Shown in pieces: positions 1-11,692 of a stretch of DNA of 64,000 nt (position 1 is its first letter; each line of letters opens with the position of its first letter). The position numbers and the translations under genes are program-made. A model generated the notes under the pieces. It was given only the letters and a program-made list of their open reading frames with translations, was not told the origin of the DNA and did no database searches. The stretch is from Halomonas alkaliantarctica (GTDB lineage: Bacteria; Pseudomonadota; Gammaproteobacteria; Pseudomonadales; Halomonadaceae): NCBI RefSeq assembly GCF_029854215.1, contig NZ_CP122961.1, positions 310,001-374,000 of the forward strand, given 5' to 3'.

Positions 1-1
1 T

Positions 2-580
2 AAAAGTGAGCGCCCTTACCATGTGGTGGCGTTTGACTACGGCGTGAAATTCAACATCCTGCGCATGCTGGCCGCCCGCGGCTGTCGACTGACGGTGGTG
101 CCCGCGCAAACACCCGCCGCTGACGTTCTGGCGATGAAGCCTGATGGCGTGTTTTTAGCCAATGGCCCTGGCGATCCAGAACCCTGCGACTACGCCATTA
201 AAGCGATTCAAGATGTGCTGGAAACCGATATTCCGGTGTTTGGTATTTGCCTGGGCCACCAGCTGCTGGCGCTTGCCGCCGGGGCGAAGACGGTCAAAAT
301 GAGCCACGGCCACCATGGTGCCAACCATCCGGTGCAGGATTTGGATACCGGCACAGTGATGATCACCAGCCAGAACCACGGTTTTGCGGCGGATGAAGCA
401 ACACTGCCTGCCAACGTACGTGCAACGCACCGGTCGCTGTTCGATGGCACCTTGCAAGGGATTGAGCTCACCGACCGCCCCGCGTTCAGCTTTCAGGGTC
501 ATCCAGAAGCGAGCCCCGGCCCGCGTGATGTGGCGCCGCTGTTTGATCGCTTCGTGGGCATGATGCAGGCGCGTCGCTAA
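2..580 (+). CDS. carA: Carbamoyl-phosphate synthase small subunit, 3' part
   Basis: This is the C-terminal glutaminase half of the small subunit; the gene starts before the window. The product hydrolyses glutamine and channels ammonia to CarB for carbamoyl phosphate, the precursor of arginine and pyrimidines. The class I amidotransferase core is visible: [12 protein letters not shown], the nucleophile-cysteine motif GICLGHQ (cysteine codon near position 248) and the partner His/Glu in GHPEASPGP near the C-terminus. The first complete in-frame codon is at position 2. It ends 61 bp before carB, on the same strand, as in a normal carAB operon. Identity is secure; only the N-terminal domain is missing. 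Confidence 0.97.
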   Translation, partial: KSERPYHVVAFDYGVKFNILRMLAARGCRLTVVPAQTPAADVLAMKPDGVFLANGPGDPEPCDYAIKAIQDVLETDIPVFGICLGHQLLALAAGAKTVKMSHGHHGANHPVQDLDTGTVMITSQNHGFAADEATLPANVRATHRSLFDGTLQGIELTDRPAFSFQGHPEASPGPRDVAPLFDRFVGMMQARR

Positions 581-641
581 CGCGCCTGTCCCATCACCGT
601 CTTTTTGTTGCTCATCGTCACCATTTTTTGCGGGAACCGTT

Positions 642-3600
642 ATGCCTAAGCGTACCGACATCAACACTATTTTGATCATTGGCGCTGGCCCGATTGTGAT
701 CGGCCAGGCCTGCGAATTCGATTACTCTGGCGCCCAGGCGTGTAAAGCGCTGCGCGAAGAGGGTTACCGGGTTGTTTTGGTCAACTCCAACCCCGCCACC
801 ATCATGACCGATCCGGCCATGGCCGATGCTACTTACATCGAGCCGATTACCTGGCAGACGGTAGAGAAGATCATCGAGGCGGAGCGCCCCGACGCGATTC
901 TACCGACCATGGGTGGCCAGACGGCGCTCAACTGCGCCCTCGAGCTTGAAAAACATGGCGTGCTCGAGAAATTTGGCGTCGAGATGATCGGTGCTAACGC
1001 CGATGCGATTAACATGGCCGAAGACCGCGATCTGTTTGATCAGGCCATGAAACGCATTGGCTTGGAGTGCCCTAAAGCGAAAGTCGCCCACACCATGGAT
1101 GAGGCGTGGGAGATTCAGGCAGAGCTGGGTTTCCCGACCATTATTCGCCCTTCCTACACTATGGGCGGCTCCGGCGGCGGCGTAGCGTACAACAAGGAAG
1201 AGTTCGAAGAGATCTGTACCCGCGGTTTTGAACTCTCCAACAACCACGAGCTGCTCATTGATGAGTCGCTGCTGGGTTGGAAAGAGTACGAGATGGAGGT
1301 TGTGCGCGACAAAAACGACAACTGCATCATCGTCTGCGCGATTGAAAACTTCGACCCCATGGGCGTGCACACCGGTGACTCCATCACCGTGGCCCCGGCA
1401 CAAACGCTGACGGATAAAGAGTATCAGATCATGCGTGACGCCAGCCTCGCGGTACTGCGCGAGATTGGTGTAGAGACCGGTGGCTCTAACGTCCAGTTCG
1501 GTATGGACCCCAAAACCGGTCGTTTGGTGGTCATTGAGATGAACCCGCGGGTGTCGCGTTCCTCGGCGCTGGCCTCTAAAGCGACCGGTTTCCCGATTGC
1601 TAAAATCGCCGCGAAATTGGCGATTGGCTATACCCTGGACGAGCTGCAGAACGATATTACCGGTGGGCGTACACCAGCATCGTTCGAGCCGTCTATCGAT
1701 TACGTGGTCACCAAGATTCCACGCTTCACCTTTGAGAAATTCCCCCAGGCTAACGATCGTCTGACGACGCAGATGAAGTCGGTGGGTGAGGTGATGGCGA
1801 TTGGCCGCACGTTCCAAGAGTCGCTGCAGAAAGCGCTGCGAGGCCTGGAAACCGGCAACGATGGTCTTGATCCGATCATTACCGATTTTACGCCGGACAA
1901 CATGGCGATTATCCAGGGTGAGCTCCAGGCCGCCGGTGCCGAGCGTATTTTCTACGTGGCAGATGCCATGCGCTCGGGCATGAGCGTCGATGAGGTCTTT
2001 GCACTGACCAATATCGACCCCTGGTTCCTGGTGCAGTTGGAAGATCTGGTGCTGACTGAAAGCGCCGTTGCCAAGCGTTCGTTGGCTGACTTCTCTGCTC
2101 GTGAGCTCTATCAGCTCAAGCGCAAAGGTTTTGGCGATGCACGCCTGGCTAAGCTGCTCAGCGTCAGCGAAAAAGAGTTCCGTCAAACCCGTCAGGCTGC
2201 CGGTATTCGCCCGGTTTATAAGCGCGTCGATACCTGTGCTGCGGAGTTTGCTTCGGACACCGCCTATATGTACTCCACCTATGAAGAGGAGTGCGAGGCG
2301 GATGTGTCTGACCGTCAGAAAATTATGGTGCTGGGCGGTGGTCCTAATCGTATCGGCCAGGGTATCGAGTTTGACTACTGCTGCGTTCACGCCGCCTTCG
2401 CCATGCGTGATGACGGCTATGAAACCATCATGGTCAACTGCAACCCGGAAACCGTCTCTACCGATTACGACACCTCTGATCGCCTCTACTTCGAGCCGGT
2501 AACGCTGGAAGACGTGCTCGAAATCGCCGACAAAGAGAAGCCGGTGGGCGTGATCGTTCAGTTCGGTGGTCAGACACCATTGAAGCTGGCCCGTGAGCTG
2601 GAGGCGGCCGGTGTACCGATTATCGGTACCACGCCGGACGCTATCGACCGCGCCGAAGACCGCGAGCGCTTCCAGGTGATGATCGACAAGCTGGGCCTGA
2701 AGCAGCCGCCCAATGCCACGGCGCGCAGCTTTGCCGAGGCTTTCGATAAAGCCGAAGCGATTGGTTACCCGCTGGTAGTGCGCCCAAGCTACGTATTGGG
2801 TGGCCGGGCCATGGAGATCGTTTACGACGCCTCCGAGCTTGAAAACTACATGACCCACGCGGTGAAGGTCTCCAACGACTCACCGGTGCTGCTGGATCAC
2901 TTTTTGAGTGCCGCGATCGAGATCGATATCGATGCGGTGTCGGATGGTCAACAGGTAGTGATTGGCGGCATCATGCAGCACGTAGAGCAAGCGGGCGTTC
3001 ACTCCGGTGACTCCGCCTGTGCGCTGCCGCCTTACTCGCTACCTGCGGATGTACAGGATGAGATGCGCCACCAGGTGAAACAGATGGCCGTTGAGCTGGG
3101 TGTTAAAGGCTTAATGAACGTGCAGCTGGCCTGGCAGGATGGCGAGATCTACGTGATCGAGGTTAATCCCCGCGCTTCGCGTACGGTGCCCTTTGTATCC
3201 AAGTGCATCGGTACCTCGCTGGCGCAGATTGCGGCCCGCTGCATGGCCGGTAAAACACTTGCGGAGCAGGGCTTTGAGAAGGAAATCGTACCGCACTTCT
3301 ATAGTGTTAAAGAGGCGGTTTTCCCGTTCAATAAATTCCAGGGGGTCGACCCGATTCTCTCGCCGGAAATGAAGTCCACCGGCGAAGTGATGGGCTCTGG
3401 CGACACCTTTGCAGAAGCCTTCTTCAAGGCGCAGTTGGGGGCAGGTGAGGCCATTCCTGGGCTTACCGGCGAGCGTAAAGCGTTCCTGTCTGTACGCGAG
3501 CCGGACAAGGCAGGGATTATCGAAGTGGGTCGTTCTCTGTTAGCATTAGGCTTTACGCTATGTGCTACACGGGGAACAGCGGCTGCTTTGGAAGCTGCCG

Positions 3601-3872
3601 GGCTTGCCGTGGAGCACGTCAATAAAGTTTACGAAGGTCGTCCCCATATCGTCGATCTGCTTAAGAACGACGAAATTGCCTACATTGTGAACACTACTGA
3701 AGGTCGTCAGGCTATTAACGACTCTTCGGTCATTCGCCGTACTGCTCTCGCGCGCAAGGTGCCCTATGCGACCACCTTGGCGGGCGCTAATGCTGTTTGC
3801 ATGGCGCTTGAGTACGGTAGGGAGATTACGGTGCGGCGCCTTCAGGATCTGCATGCAGGAGCAAGTCAATGA
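642..3872 (+). CDS. carB: Carbamoyl-phosphate synthase large subunit
   Basis: The product makes carbamoyl phosphate from bicarbonate, two ATP and the ammonia delivered by CarA. Its 1076 residues match the family (E. coli 1073). By comparison with the family the layout is: first ATP-grasp/carboxyphosphate half about 1-400, oligomerisation domain about 400-555, second ATP-grasp half about 556-935, and an MGS-like allosteric domain about 936-1076. The duplicated halves are visible as [17 protein letters not shown] near the N-terminus and [17 protein letters not shown] in the middle. The stop overlaps the greA start by four bases (ATGA), which implies translational coupling. Confidence 0.98.
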   Translation: MPKRTDINTILIIGAGPIVIGQACEFDYSGAQACKALREEGYRVVLVNSNPATIMTDPAMADATYIEPITWQTVEKIIEAERPDAILPTMGGQTALNCALELEKHGVLEKFGVEMIGANADAINMAEDRDLFDQAMKRIGLECPKAKVAHTMDEAWEIQAELGFPTIIRPSYTMGGSGGGVAYNKEEFEEICTRGFELSNNHELLIDESLLGWKEYEMEVVRDKNDNCIIVCAIENFDPMGVHTGDSITVAPAQTLTDKEYQIMRDASLAVLREIGVETGGSNVQFGMDPKTGRLVVIEMNPRVSRSSALASKATGFPIAKIAAKLAIGYTLDELQNDITGGRTPASFEPSIDYVVTKIPRFTFEKFPQANDRLTTQMKSVGEVMAIGRTFQESLQKALRGLETGNDGLDPIITDFTPDNMAIIQGELQAAGAERIFYVADAMRSGMSVDEVFALTNIDPWFLVQLEDLVLTESAVAKRSLADFSARELYQLKRKGFGDARLAKLLSVSEKEFRQTRQAAGIRPVYKRVDTCAAEFASDTAYMYSTYEEECEADVSDRQKIMVLGGGPNRIGQGIEFDYCCVHAAFAMRDDGYETIMVNCNPETVSTDYDTSDRLYFEPVTLEDVLEIADKEKPVGVIVQFGGQTPLKLARELEAAGVPIIGTTPDAIDRAEDRERFQVMIDKLGLKQPPNATARSFAEAFDKAEAIGYPLVVRPSYVLGGRAMEIVYDASELENYMTHAVKVSNDSPVLLDHFLSAAIEIDIDAVSDGQQVVIGGIMQHVEQAGVHSGDSACALPPYSLPADVQDEMRHQVKQMAVELGVKGLMNVQLAWQDGEIYVIEVNPRASRTVPFVSKCIGTSLAQIAARCMAGKTLAEQGFEKEIVPHFYSVKEAVFPFNKFQGVDPILSPEMKSTGEVMGSGDTFAEAFFKAQLGAGEAIPGLTGERKAFLSVREPDKAGIIEVGRSLLALGFTLCATRGTAAALEAAGLAVEHVNKVYEGRPHIVDLLKNDEIAYIVNTTEGRQAINDSSVIRRTALARKVPYATTLAGANAVCMALEYGREITVRRLQDLHAGASQ

Positions 3873-4345
3873 ACAAGGTCCCGATGACAGTTGCGGGAGA
3901 AAGAAGCCTTCGTGAAGAGCTCGATCACCTTAAAAGCGAAGCGCGTCCGCAGGTGATCGCGGCCATCGCCGAGGCGCGTGAGCACGGTGATCTCAAGGAG
4001 AACGCCGAGTATCACGCCGCTCGCGAGCAGCAGGGGTTTATCGAAGGGCGAATTCAGGAGATCGAAAGTAAGCTCTCTGTCGCTCAAGTGATTGATGTCA
4101 CCAAACTGCCGAAAACCGGCAAAGTGATTTTCGGCGTAACCGTGTCGCTAATGAATCTGGATACTGATGCGGAAGTCACTTACCGTATCGTTGGCGAAGA
4201 TGAAGCGGATATTAAGTCTGGCCGCATTTCGGTCACCTCCCCGATTGCCCGTGCCCTGATCGGCAAGGAAGAGGGAGACGTTGTGGTGGTCAAAACCCCC
4301 GGCGGCGACGTGGAGTATGAGGTAGGTAGCGTCGAATACGTTTGA
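3869..4345 (+). CDS. greA: Transcription elongation factor GreA
   Basis: GreA rescues backtracked RNA polymerase by stimulating cleavage of the nascent transcript. The 158-residue product has the usual length. An N-terminal antiparallel coiled coil (about 1-75) carries the acidic tip motif [16 protein letters not shown] that reaches the polymerase active site. A C-terminal FKBP-like domain follows (about 80-158), ending in [18 protein letters not shown]. The start codon lies inside the end of carB (ATGA overlap), so it is probably translated from the carAB mRNA. A bidirectional hairpin terminator follows directly. Confidence 0.97.
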   Translation: MNKVPMTVAGERSLREELDHLKSEARPQVIAAIAEAREHGDLKENAEYHAAREQQGFIEGRIQEIESKLSVAQVIDVTKLPKTGKVIFGVTVSLMNLDTDAEVTYRIVGEDEADIKSGRISVTSPIARALIGKEEGDVVVVKTPGGDVEYEVGSVEYV

Positions 4346-4349
4346 TCGA

Positions 4350-4398
4350 AAAATGCCCCTTCGGTTGGCCTTGGTTAGGTCGGTCGAAGGGGCGTTTT
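4350..4398. terminator. Bidirectional rho-independent terminator between greA and yhbY
   Basis: A perfect 9-bp stem, GCCCCTTCG (4355-4363) with CGAAGGGGC (4385-4393), is followed by GTTTTA on the plus strand. On the opposite strand it is followed by ATTTTT. It sits in the 122-bp gap between two converging genes, so it can end both transcripts. Confidence 0.85.
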
Positions 4399-4467
4399 AG
4401 TATCATCGCCGCGCTCTGTCTTAAGTAGTGTTCTTGAGAGAGTGTTAGAGCGAGTTCAAGCGAATGG

Positions 4468-4794
4468 TTAATGGCGGCCGTGATGGTTCTCGAAGCGGGT
4501 AACGTTAGAAAGCTTCGGGTTCACCTGCGGGTTTCTGCGGTAGAGCAGCGCCATTTTGCCAATGGTCTGTACCAGGTCGGCACGGCTATTGGCGATCAGT
4601 TCGGCTATCATAGCAGCCCGATCATCACGCTCAGGAATGGCAAGCTTCACTTTGATCAATTCGTGATCGGTAAGTGCGCGGTTAAGTTCTGCAAGCAAAT
4701 TTTCGGAGACGCCGTTCTCAGAAACGGTGACCACTGGGTTGAGATGGTGGCCAATGCTACGAAATGCTTTCTTTTGTGCCTGTGACAAGCTCAT
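4468..4794 (-). CDS. yhbY: Ribosome-associated CRS1-YhbY RNA-binding protein
   Basis: This small RNA-binding protein associates with pre-50S ribosomal particles. The 108-residue translation is a single CRM domain: an N-terminal helix (SQAQKKAFRSIGHHLNPVV), the loop VTVSENGVSENLL and a C-terminal strand with GKMALLYRRNPQ. The family is usually about 97-105 residues. It is divergent from rlmE, the 23S rRNA methyltransferase gene, a pairing also seen in E. coli, so both neighbours act in 50S maturation. The C-terminus is slightly longer than in E. coli and ends in a His-rich tail. Confidence 0.93.
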   Translation of the reverse strand: MSLSQAQKKAFRSIGHHLNPVVTVSENGVSENLLAELNRALTDHELIKVKLAIPERDDRAAMIAELIANSRADLVQTIGKMALLYRRNPQVNPKLSNVTRFENHHGRH

Positions 4795-4908
4795 GGTATC
4801 TTGCGGTATCCCGGTTAGCGCTTAACGCTCCATCTTACGGTGAAACGTCACCGAGTGAAAGCGATCGCGTGAATGCGCCCATCTCTTATTCCAGTGTTAG
4901 ATTCCCAC

Positions 4909-5556
4909 ATGCAGCAAAAGCCCCCAAACCGAAAACATTCTGTTAGCAAGACCAGCAATAACTGGAAGAAGGAGCACTTTGACGACCAGTACGTGAAGCA
5001 GAGCTGGCAAGATGGCTACCGCTCCCGTGCCAGCTATAAGCTGATCGAGTTGGATGAAAAGGATAAACTGCTGCGCCCTGGCATGACGGTGATTGATCTT
5101 GGGGCAGCCCCCGGTGGGTGGAGTCAAATCGCTGCGGAGAGGGTAGGGCCGGAAGGTGTGGTGATTGCCTCTGATATTCTGGAAATGGATGCACTGGCCG
5201 GTGTGGACTTTATCCAAGGCGATTTCACTGAAGAGGCGGTACTAGAGGCGATATTAAAACGCCTGGATAATCGCCGTGTAGACCTTGTGATGTCGGATAT
5301 GGCCCCCAATATGAGTGGTATGGCGGCGATTGATCAGCCTCAGGCGATGTATTTAGTGGAGCTAGCGTTAGAGCTCGCACGTGAAACGTTGTCACCTGGT
5401 GGTCGGTTTTTAGCTAAAGTATTCCAGGGGGAAGGTTTTGACGCCTATTTGAAAGAGTTGCGCGGCAGCTTTAGCAAGGTGGTAACCCGTAAGCCAGATG
5501 CTTCCCGAGCACGTTCACGGGAAGTTTATTTTCTGGCCGAAGGGTTTCGCGGGTGA
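4909..5556 (+). CDS. rlmE: 23S rRNA (uridine-2'-O-)-methyltransferase RlmE
   Basis: RlmE (FtsJ/RrmJ) methylates the 2'-OH of the universally conserved U2552 in 23S rRNA, using SAM, late in 50S assembly. Visible motifs are the SAM-binding [11 protein letters not shown] and the catalytic K-D-K-E set: Lys in RSRASYKL, Asp in [11 protein letters not shown], Lys in [11 protein letters not shown] and Glu in [11 protein letters not shown] take the ATG at 4909 as start, giving 215 residues (E. coli 209). An in-frame ATG at 4873 would add 12 residues with no family match, and neither start has a strong Shine-Dalgarno site. It follows ftsH upstream in the usual rlmE-ftsH order. Confidence 0.95.
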   Translation: MQQKPPNRKHSVSKTSNNWKKEHFDDQYVKQSWQDGYRSRASYKLIELDEKDKLLRPGMTVIDLGAAPGGWSQIAAERVGPEGVVIASDILEMDALAGVDFIQGDFTEEAVLEAILKRLDNRRVDLVMSDMAPNMSGMAAIDQPQAMYLVELALELARETLSPGGRFLAKVFQGEGFDAYLKELRGSFSKVVTRKPDASRARSREVYFLAEGFRG

Positions 5557-5665
5557 CTGTCTTTAGGTAGGAGGCACCGCCCGTGTGGTTCATAGCCAAG
5601 ATTTATCAGCGCGATTGCCAGACAGGCAAGCGCAACGTGTGTCACATTAGGCGCCATAATTGCGC

Positions 5666-5693
5666 GTGACACAGATGGCCCGAGGCATAATAT
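5666..5693 (+). promoter_or_regulatory. Possible sigma-70 promoter ahead of ftsH
   Basis: GTGACA (5666-5671) and TAATAT (5688-5693) are separated by 16 bp in the 245-bp gap between rlmE and ftsH. The match is only moderate, and I see no convincing sigma-32 heat-shock element here, although ftsH is heat-inducible in E. coli. Confidence 0.3.
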
Positions 5694-5801
5694 AAGACGC
5701 TTTGGCAATGGTTGAACGCTTGATGCTGATGTAATGTCCTAGTAGAAGGATTTATAAGCATCAGGGTTTAACTGACAGATTCTTGTAATGAGGGTAGCCC
5801 C

Positions 5802-7832
5802 TTGAATGATATGGCGAAGAACCTGATTCTGTGGTTGGTCATCGCGGCCGTCCTACTGACTGTGTTCAATAATTTCAGCACCGAAAGCGCACCGCAAAAC
5901 ACTAACTATTCCCAGTTTGTGCAGCAGGTGCAAAATCAGCAGGTACGTAGCGTAACGATTGATGGTTACACCATCACTGGTGAGCGTACGGATGGCTCTC
6001 AGTTTCAGACAATCCGCCCATCGGCAGAAGATCCGAAGCTGATGGACGATCTGTTGAGCAATAATGTGACGGTCGTGGGCAAAGAGCCAGAGCAGCAAAG
6101 CATCTGGACGCGGCTACTTATTGCCAGCTTCCCGATTTTGCTGATTTTGGGCATCTTTATGTTCTTCATGCGCCAAATGCAAGGTGGCGCCGGTGGCGGT
6201 AAAGGCGGCCCGATGAGCTTTGGTAAGTCGAAGGCCAAGCTGCTCTCCCAGGATCAGATCAAGACGACCTTTGCCGACGTGGCTGGCTGTGATGAAGCCA
6301 AGGAAGAAGTCGAAGAGTTGGTAGACTTCCTGCGTGACCCGACTAAATTTCAGCGCTTGGGCGGTACGATTCCCCGCGGCGTATTAATGGTAGGGCCTCC
6401 AGGTACCGGTAAAACGCTGCTGGCAAAATCGATTGCTGGCGAAGCGAAAGTACCGTTCTTCTCAATTTCCGGTTCAGACTTCGTGGAAATGTTTGTCGGT
6501 GTGGGTGCATCGCGTGTGCGCGACATGTTCGAGCAGGCTAAGAAGCAGGCGCCGTGCATCATCTTTATCGATGAGATTGACGCTGTGGGTCGCTCACGCG
6601 GCGCTGGCATGGGTGGCGGTAACGACGAGCGCGAACAGACGTTGAATCAGCTGCTGGTTGAAATGGATGGTTTTGAGGCCAACGAAGGCGTCATCGTTAT
6701 CGCCGCGACTAACCGTCCTGACGTACTCGACCCTGCGCTTATGCGCCCCGGCCGCTTTGACCGTCAGGTAACGGTCGGCTTGCCGGACATTCGTGGTCGT
6801 GAGCACATTTTGGGCGTTCACCTGCGTAAAGTGCCACTGGGTGATGACGTAAAACCGCAGTTGATCGCACGTGGTACGCCTGGTTTCTCAGGCGCGGATT
6901 TGGCCAACCTCGTCAACGAAGCTGCCCTGTTTGCCGCGCGCCGCAATAAGCGCTTGGTCAGCATGGAAGAGCTTGAGCTGGCGAAGGACAAGATCATGAT
7001 GGGCGCTGAGCGCAAATCGATGGTCATGACCGACAAAGAGAAGCTCAATACGGCTTACCATGAGTCGGGTCACGCCATTATCGGTTTGGTCGTGCCTTCC
7101 CATGATCCGGTCTACAAAGTAACGATTATCCCGCGGGGTCGTGCGCTGGGTGTCACTATGTTCCTGCCGGAAGAGGATCGCTACAGCCTCTCTCGTCAGC
7201 AAATTCTGGGGCAAATCTGCTCGCTGTTTGGTGGCCGTATTGCCGAAGAGATGACGCTAGGCCCGAACGGCGTGACCACGGGTGCCTCCAACGACATCAA
7301 GCGTGCTACAGAGCTGGCTCACAACATGGTTGCTAAGTGGGGCTTGTCCGACGAAATGGGCCCGATCATGTACGACGAGGATGAGTCTCATCAGTTCCTC
7401 GGCGGCCCGGGTCAGGGCGGTGGTAAGATGAAGTCGGGTGACACCACCACGCGCCTTGATAAGGAAGTCCGCAAAATCATCGACGATTGCTACGAGCAGG
7501 CACGCCAAATCCTGACCGATAATCGCGATAAGCTGGATGCCATGGCCGAGGCTTTGATGAAGTACGAGACCATTGATGCCGCTCAGTTGAAGGACATCAT
7601 GGAAGGTCGTGATCCGCGCCCACCAGAAGGCTGGGACGACGGTGACTCATCCGGTGGCGGTACCCCTGTCAACGATGACAAGCCGCAAGTGAAGGCCGAA
7701 GACGACGCTTCTTCTAGCGCTTCTGGAAGTGATTCTTCTGGCGGCAGTGATTCTGGAGACAATGGTGAAGAGGATGACGACAAACCGCGTCGCCGTCCCT
7801 CAGACCCGCTAGGCGGTCCTGCCGGTCCATAG
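5802..7832 (+). CDS. ftsH: ATP-dependent membrane zinc metalloprotease FtsH
   Basis: This membrane-anchored AAA+ protease degrades damaged membrane proteins and regulators such as LpxC and sigma-32. Reading along the 676 residues: TM1 about 7-23, periplasmic domain about 25-103, TM2 about 104-122, AAA+ domain with Walker A GPPGTGKT (198-205) and Walker B IIFIDEID (253-260), and the zinc site HESGH (420-424). The tail after about 610 is long, rich in Ser, Gly and Asp/Glu, and ends in PLGGPAGP. I kept the TTG start at 5802 because AGGG at 5791-5794 is spaced for it. The ATG at 5811 (MAKN) is the alternative. Confidence 0.98.
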   Translation: MNDMAKNLILWLVIAAVLLTVFNNFSTESAPQNTNYSQFVQQVQNQQVRSVTIDGYTITGERTDGSQFQTIRPSAEDPKLMDDLLSNNVTVVGKEPEQQSIWTRLLIASFPILLILGIFMFFMRQMQGGAGGGKGGPMSFGKSKAKLLSQDQIKTTFADVAGCDEAKEEVEELVDFLRDPTKFQRLGGTIPRGVLMVGPPGTGKTLLAKSIAGEAKVPFFSISGSDFVEMFVGVGASRVRDMFEQAKKQAPCIIFIDEIDAVGRSRGAGMGGGNDEREQTLNQLLVEMDGFEANEGVIVIAATNRPDVLDPALMRPGRFDRQVTVGLPDIRGREHILGVHLRKVPLGDDVKPQLIARGTPGFSGADLANLVNEAALFAARRNKRLVSMEELELAKDKIMMGAERKSMVMTDKEKLNTAYHESGHAIIGLVVPSHDPVYKVTIIPRGRALGVTMFLPEEDRYSLSRQQILGQICSLFGGRIAEEMTLGPNGVTTGASNDIKRATELAHNMVAKWGLSDEMGPIMYDEDESHQFLGGPGQGGGKMKSGDTTTRLDKEVRKIIDDCYEQARQILTDNRDKLDAMAEALMKYETIDAAQLKDIMEGRDPRPPEGWDDGDSSGGGTPVNDDKPQVKAEDDASSSASGSDSSGGSDSGDNGEEDDDKPRRRPSDPLGGPAGP

Positions 7833-7854
7833 CCGTCGGCATCGTCGTATGAGC

Positions 7855-7885
7855 AAAAGGCGCCCTGTCAGGGGCGCCTTTTTTG
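7855..7885 (+). terminator. Rho-independent terminator after ftsH
   Basis: A 9-bp stem AAGGCGCCC (7857-7865) pairs with GGGCGCCTT (7872-7880) and runs into TTTTTTG. It separates ftsH from folP. Confidence 0.9.
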
Positions 7886-7937
7886 TTATGCTGTGTGCAT
7901 ACCACTGCAATGTTTATTTTCTTGATCAGGCTGCAGC

Positions 7938-8852
7938 ATGAAATCAATTTTGGACACATCCTCCACACGCACCGCAGAAAATGCTTTTCAACTGCGTTGC
8001 GGACGTCATCTGCTGGATCTCTCCTTTCCCCGGGTAATGGGCATTCTTAATGTGACCCCTGACTCTTTTTCCGATGGTGGTCAGCATGTGTCATTGGATG
8101 GCGCTTTGCGCCACGCCGAGCGAATGCTGGCCGAAGGGGCGGCGATAATAGATGTGGGCGGCGAATCGACTCGCCCTGGCGCTACCCCTGTCAGTCCCCA
8201 GGAGGAGCTGGATCGGGTGGCGCCGGTGGTGGAAATTCTGGTTCGTGAGCTGGATGCGCTGGTGTCGGTGGATACCAGCTGCCCGACGGTCATACGCGAG
8301 GCGAGCGAGCTGGGCGCTGGAATGATTAACGATGTGCGCGCGTTAGAGCGCGATGGGGCGCTGCTGGCTGCGGTGGGTAGTGGTTTGCCCGTTTGCTTGA
8401 TGCATCGACAGGGTGAGCCGCAAGATATGCAGGAGTCACCCGCTTATCAGCGCCCTATCGAGGAAGAGGTGGCTGACTATTTGTCACGCCGGATTGCCGA
8501 GTGCGAGGCAGCCGGTTTGCGCCGTAATCGATTATTGATAGATCCAGGTTTTGGCTTCGGCAAAACCGTCGAACACAATCTACGCTTACTCAAATACATG
8601 GAAACTTTTCAGTCATTTGAGCTTCCCTTGCTGGTGGGTATGTCACGCAAGAGTATGATTGGTAAAGTATTGGGCCGCCCGGTAGAGGAGCGTTTGCCGG
8701 GGGGCTTGGCGCTCGCTGCTATGGCAGTGGAGCGTGGGGCAAATATTTTGCGCGTGCATGATGTGGCTGAAACGGTCGATGCAGTCAATATGGCATGGGC
8801 GGTACTTCAAGAAGGCTGCGAGCCGCCGCTAAACAAGGAGTTTGACGCATGA
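7938..8852 (+). CDS. folP: Dihydropteroate synthase
   Basis: The enzyme condenses 6-hydroxymethyl-7,8-dihydropterin diphosphate with p-aminobenzoate in folate synthesis and is the sulfonamide target. The TIM-barrel signatures are visible: [15 protein letters not shown] near residue 35, [11 protein letters not shown], and [11 protein letters not shown] for the pterin site. At 304 residues it is about 20 longer than E. coli FolP, mostly from an N-terminal extension ahead of the first strand. The stop overlaps the glmM start by four bases, the usual folP-glmM coupling. FolK, which supplies its substrate, is encoded at about 26.3 kb. Confidence 0.96.
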   Translation: MKSILDTSSTRTAENAFQLRCGRHLLDLSFPRVMGILNVTPDSFSDGGQHVSLDGALRHAERMLAEGAAIIDVGGESTRPGATPVSPQEELDRVAPVVEILVRELDALVSVDTSCPTVIREASELGAGMINDVRALERDGALLAAVGSGLPVCLMHRQGEPQDMQESPAYQRPIEEEVADYLSRRIAECEAAGLRRNRLLIDPGFGFGKTVEHNLRLLKYMETFQSFELPLLVGMSRKSMIGKVLGRPVEERLPGGLALAAMAVERGANILRVHDVAETVDAVNMAWAVLQEGCEPPLNKEFDA

Positions 8853-10198
8853 CAAGGCGCTATTTTGGGACGGATGGTATTCGCGGTACGGTGGGTAAAT
8901 CGCCGATTACCGCTGATTTTATGCTCAAACTGGGCTGGGCGGCGGGGCAGGTGCTGCGCCGTGATAAAGGCCGAACGCGGGTTCTGATCGGCAAAGACAC
9001 GCGAATTTCTGGCTATATGTTCGAATCCGCCCTAGAAGCAGGGCTTTCCGCAGCGGGGGTCGATGTGTCGCTGCTAGGGCCAATGCCCACGCCGGGCATT
9101 GCCTACTTAACGCGCACCTTTCGTGCCGATGCGGGCATCGTCATTTCGGCGTCGCACAATCCGTTTGATGATAACGGCATCAAGTTTTTCTCCGCGGAGG
9201 GCAAGAAACTGCCTGATGAGACAGAGGATCGTATTGAGGCGATGTTAGAAGCGCCGCTGACTACGGCTGAAGCCGCTCAGCTGGGTAAGGCGACGCGTAT
9301 CGACGACGCCTCAGGCCGTTATATCGAGTTTTGCAAATCGACTCTGCCTGACCGGCTTAGTCTGCACGGTCTCAAAATCGTCTTAGATTGTGCTCACGGT
9401 GCCACTTATCATATCGCGCCCAATGTGTTCCGCGAGCTGGGGGCTGATGTCACTACTATTGGCTCTGCGCCCGACGGGTTGAATATTAACCAGCAGGTGG
9501 GCTCAACGCACCCTGCTGCTCTGCGTGCTGCCGTGATTCAGCAAAATGCTGATTTGGGGATCGCCTTTGATGGCGATGGTGATCGCCTGTTGCTGGTGGA
9601 CGGCGACGGTCGCGAAGTTGATGGCGACGATATTCTCTATCTGATTGCCCGCGATCGCCACGAGCGTGGTTTGCTGCAAGGCGGCGTAGTAGGCACGGTG
9701 ATGTCGAATTTTGGCCTGGCGATGGCGCTGGACAAGCTGGGAATCCCCTTTGAGCGAGCTAAAGTGGGTGATCGCTTTGTGATGGAGCGCATGGCCGCCA
9801 ATGGGTGGGAGCTAGGCGGTGAGTCGTCGGGGCATATAGTCTGTGGTCATGTGCAGACCACCGGCGACGGGGTCGTCTCCGCGTTGCAGGTTTTGGCACT
9901 GATGATGCGCGAGCAAAAAAGCCTGCCGATACTCTTAAAAGAGCTGGAGAAAGTGCCCCAGGCGCTGGTTAATGTACGCTTGCCCGCCCATGTCAGCGCA
10001 AAAGAGGTCATGGAGACGGCGGCACTTCAACAGGCGGTGGCCGCTTTAGAGCATGAGTTAGGCGATGAGGGTCGAGTGCTGCTACGTCCATCAGGTACTG
10101 AGCCGCTAATTCGTGTGATGGTGGAGGGTCGCGCTCATTTGGATGTCGACCAATTGGCACGCACCTTGGCTGATCAAGTTCAGGCACTGCTTGATTAA
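8849..10198 (+). CDS. glmM: Phosphoglucosamine mutase
   Basis: GlmM converts glucosamine-6-phosphate to glucosamine-1-phosphate on the way to UDP-GlcNAc, for peptidoglycan and LPS. The 449-residue protein has the phosphoserine site [14 protein letters not shown] with the catalytic Ser at residue 102, the metal loop DGDGDR (about residue 245), and the C-terminal phosphate-binding loop [17 protein letters not shown]. The start overlaps the folP stop (ATGA). Length and motifs match the family exactly. The enzyme is activated by Ser phosphorylation in other bacteria. Confidence 0.98.
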   Translation: MTRRYFGTDGIRGTVGKSPITADFMLKLGWAAGQVLRRDKGRTRVLIGKDTRISGYMFESALEAGLSAAGVDVSLLGPMPTPGIAYLTRTFRADAGIVISASHNPFDDNGIKFFSAEGKKLPDETEDRIEAMLEAPLTTAEAAQLGKATRIDDASGRYIEFCKSTLPDRLSLHGLKIVLDCAHGATYHIAPNVFRELGADVTTIGSAPDGLNINQQVGSTHPAALRAAVIQQNADLGIAFDGDGDRLLLVDGDGREVDGDDILYLIARDRHERGLLQGGVVGTVMSNFGLAMALDKLGIPFERAKVGDRFVMERMAANGWELGGESSGHIVCGHVQTTGDGVVSALQVLALMMREQKSLPILLKELEKVPQALVNVRLPAHVSAKEVMETAALQQAVAALEHELGDEGRVLLRPSGTEPLIRVMVEGRAHLDVDQLARTLADQVQALLD

Positions 10199-10345
10199 AC
10201 ATGCTTAACCAACCAGCACAGCAAAACGGTTCAGCACACTTGTTTAGTAAACATGTTTCGCAAACCCAGCCTGTGGCTATAACAGCGGTTGTCTTGACAA
10301 GGCCGCTCCTATACCATTTCGCTCCACCTTGAGTGAGGAGAGTCG

Positions 10346-11095
10346 ATGCGTACGCCTTTAATTGCCGGCAACTGGAAAATGAACGGTTCCGTGGCGTTGA
10401 TCAATGAATTCGGCCAGGCCTTCTCCGCCGCCGTATCGCCAACGAACGTGGATGTCGTTATTATTCCGCCGTTCCCCTATTTGGATGCAGCGCGCCAAGC
10501 GTTTGAAGGTACGGTGCTATCATTAGGCGCGCAAACGCTGAACCCTATTCACTCTGGGGCGCATACCGGCGAAGTGAGTGGCCGCATGCTAAAAGAGTTT
10601 GCGGTCTCTTATGTCTTGGTGGGGCACTCCGAACGACGCCAGCTTTATAAAGAGAGCGATGAACAGATTTTCGCGCGCCTATTAGCCGCGTTAAGTGTCG
10701 ATCTCAAGCCGATCCTTTGTGTGGGTGAGTCTCTAGAGGAGCGTGACGCAGGTCGCACGATGGATGTTGTGCTTCGTCAAGTGGGCTATGTCATGTCCCG
10801 CTTAGAGCCCGATCAGCGCAAGCAGGTCGTGATTGCCTATGAGCCTGTTTGGGCCATTGGCACTGGTCGCACGGCGACGCCCGAGCAAGCACAGGACGTC
10901 ATGGCAGGCATTCGCGCCTACCAAGCGGGTTTTGATAAGGGGCTCGCTGAGCAACTGCGTTTGCTTTACGGCGGCAGTATGAACGCAAGCAATGCGGCTG
11001 AGCTGCTCGCTCAGCCAGATATCGACGGCGGTCTAGTGGGCGGAGCCTCACTCAAGATCGATGATTTTTATGCCATTTGTCAGTCAGCAGGATAA
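10346..11095 (+). CDS. tpiA: Triosephosphate isomerase
   Basis: The enzyme interconverts dihydroxyacetone phosphate and glyceraldehyde-3-phosphate. The 249-residue TIM barrel has the N-terminal GNWKMNG (Asn/Lys of the active site), the electrophilic His in LVGHSERR, the catalytic Glu in [16 protein letters not shown] and the phosphate loop [10 protein letters not shown]. The start has a good upstream GAGGAGAG. The 147-bp leader contains TTGTCTTGACAA (10289-10300), a plausible -35 region, but no clear -10. secG starts only four bases after the stop. Confidence 0.98.
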   Translation: MRTPLIAGNWKMNGSVALINEFGQAFSAAVSPTNVDVVIIPPFPYLDAARQAFEGTVLSLGAQTLNPIHSGAHTGEVSGRMLKEFAVSYVLVGHSERRQLYKESDEQIFARLLAALSVDLKPILCVGESLEERDAGRTMDVVLRQVGYVMSRLEPDQRKQVVIAYEPVWAIGTGRTATPEQAQDVMAGIRAYQAGFDKGLAEQLRLLYGGSMNASNAAELLAQPDIDGGLVGGASLKIDDFYAICQSAG

Positions 11096-11099
11096 CGCC

Positions 11100-11459
11100 A
11101 TGCAAGTTGCAATTCTTATGATTCATGTGGTGATTGCGGTCGCCCTGGTGGTACTCATTCTGCTTCAGCAGGGTAAAGGTGCCGAAGCCGGTGCAGCCTT
11201 CGGGGGCGGTGCATCACAAACCGTGTTTGGTTCGCGGGGCAGCGGTAACTTCTTGTCGCGCACCACGGCTTTGTTGGCGGCGGGTTTTTTCGCCACCTCA
11301 ATGGCGCTGGCTTACTTTGCCACCCAGGCAGGCCAGGCACCCGAAGCGGGTATCCCCGATTCGCGTCTGATCGAGCAGCAGCAAAACGTTCCAACGCTTG
11401 ACGACAGGCCTGCGGATGTGGATAATGCCGCGCCAGTGCTAGAGGAAAGCAGCGAGTAA
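11100..11459 (+). CDS. secG: Preprotein translocase subunit SecG
   Basis: SecG is the small membrane subunit of the SecYEG export channel. I start it at the ATG at 11100. The frame stays open further into tpiA, but those codons have no SecG character. The 119-residue product has two transmembrane segments (about 3-23 and about 50-70) separated by the conserved cytosolic loop [23 protein letters not shown] (abridged here to its [12 protein letters not shown] start). The hydrophilic C-terminal tail is unusually acidic. tRNA-Leu follows 30 bp downstream, as in E. coli (secG-leuU). Confidence 0.95.
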   Translation: MQVAILMIHVVIAVALVVLILLQQGKGAEAGAAFGGGASQTVFGSRGSGNFLSRTTALLAAGFFATSMALAYFATQAGQAPEAGIPDSRLIEQQQNVPTLDDRPADVDNAAPVLEESSE

Positions 11460-11489
11460 GTGGCTGACTGTTTTTTAGCCTCCCCTGAT

Positions 11490-11576
11490 GCCGAAGTGGT
11501 GGAATTGGTAGACACGCTATCTTGAGGGGGTAGTGACCGTATGGTCGTGCGGGTTCAAGTCCCGCCTTCGGCACCA
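11490..11576 (+). tRNA. leuU: tRNA-Leu(GAG)
   Basis: This is an 87-nt type II tRNA with acceptor GCCGAAG/CTTCGGC, D-loop GGTGGAATTGGTAGACA, anticodon stem-loop CTATC-TTGAGGG-GGTAG with anticodon GAG, a variable arm, T-loop GGTTCAAGTCC and an encoded ACCA end. Its place between secG and the initiator tRNA matches E. coli leuU. It is probably cotranscribed with secG. Confidence 0.96.
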
Positions 11577-11692
11577 TCTGTTTTGCTGGCTAGCCAGCTT
11601 CCCAGAACGTTTCTTTCGTTACCAGAATGCCAGCTTGGCACCTGAGATGAAAAAGACAGCTTTAAGTAAGTGGTTCTTGAAGCAAGTAGTTC

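Noticed and set aside
900..2858. 652-codon open frame antisense to carB
   Set aside because: It is a shadow of carB in a GC-rich gene. It has low-complexity His/Arg-rich translation, no ribosome site and no family character, and carB is intact.
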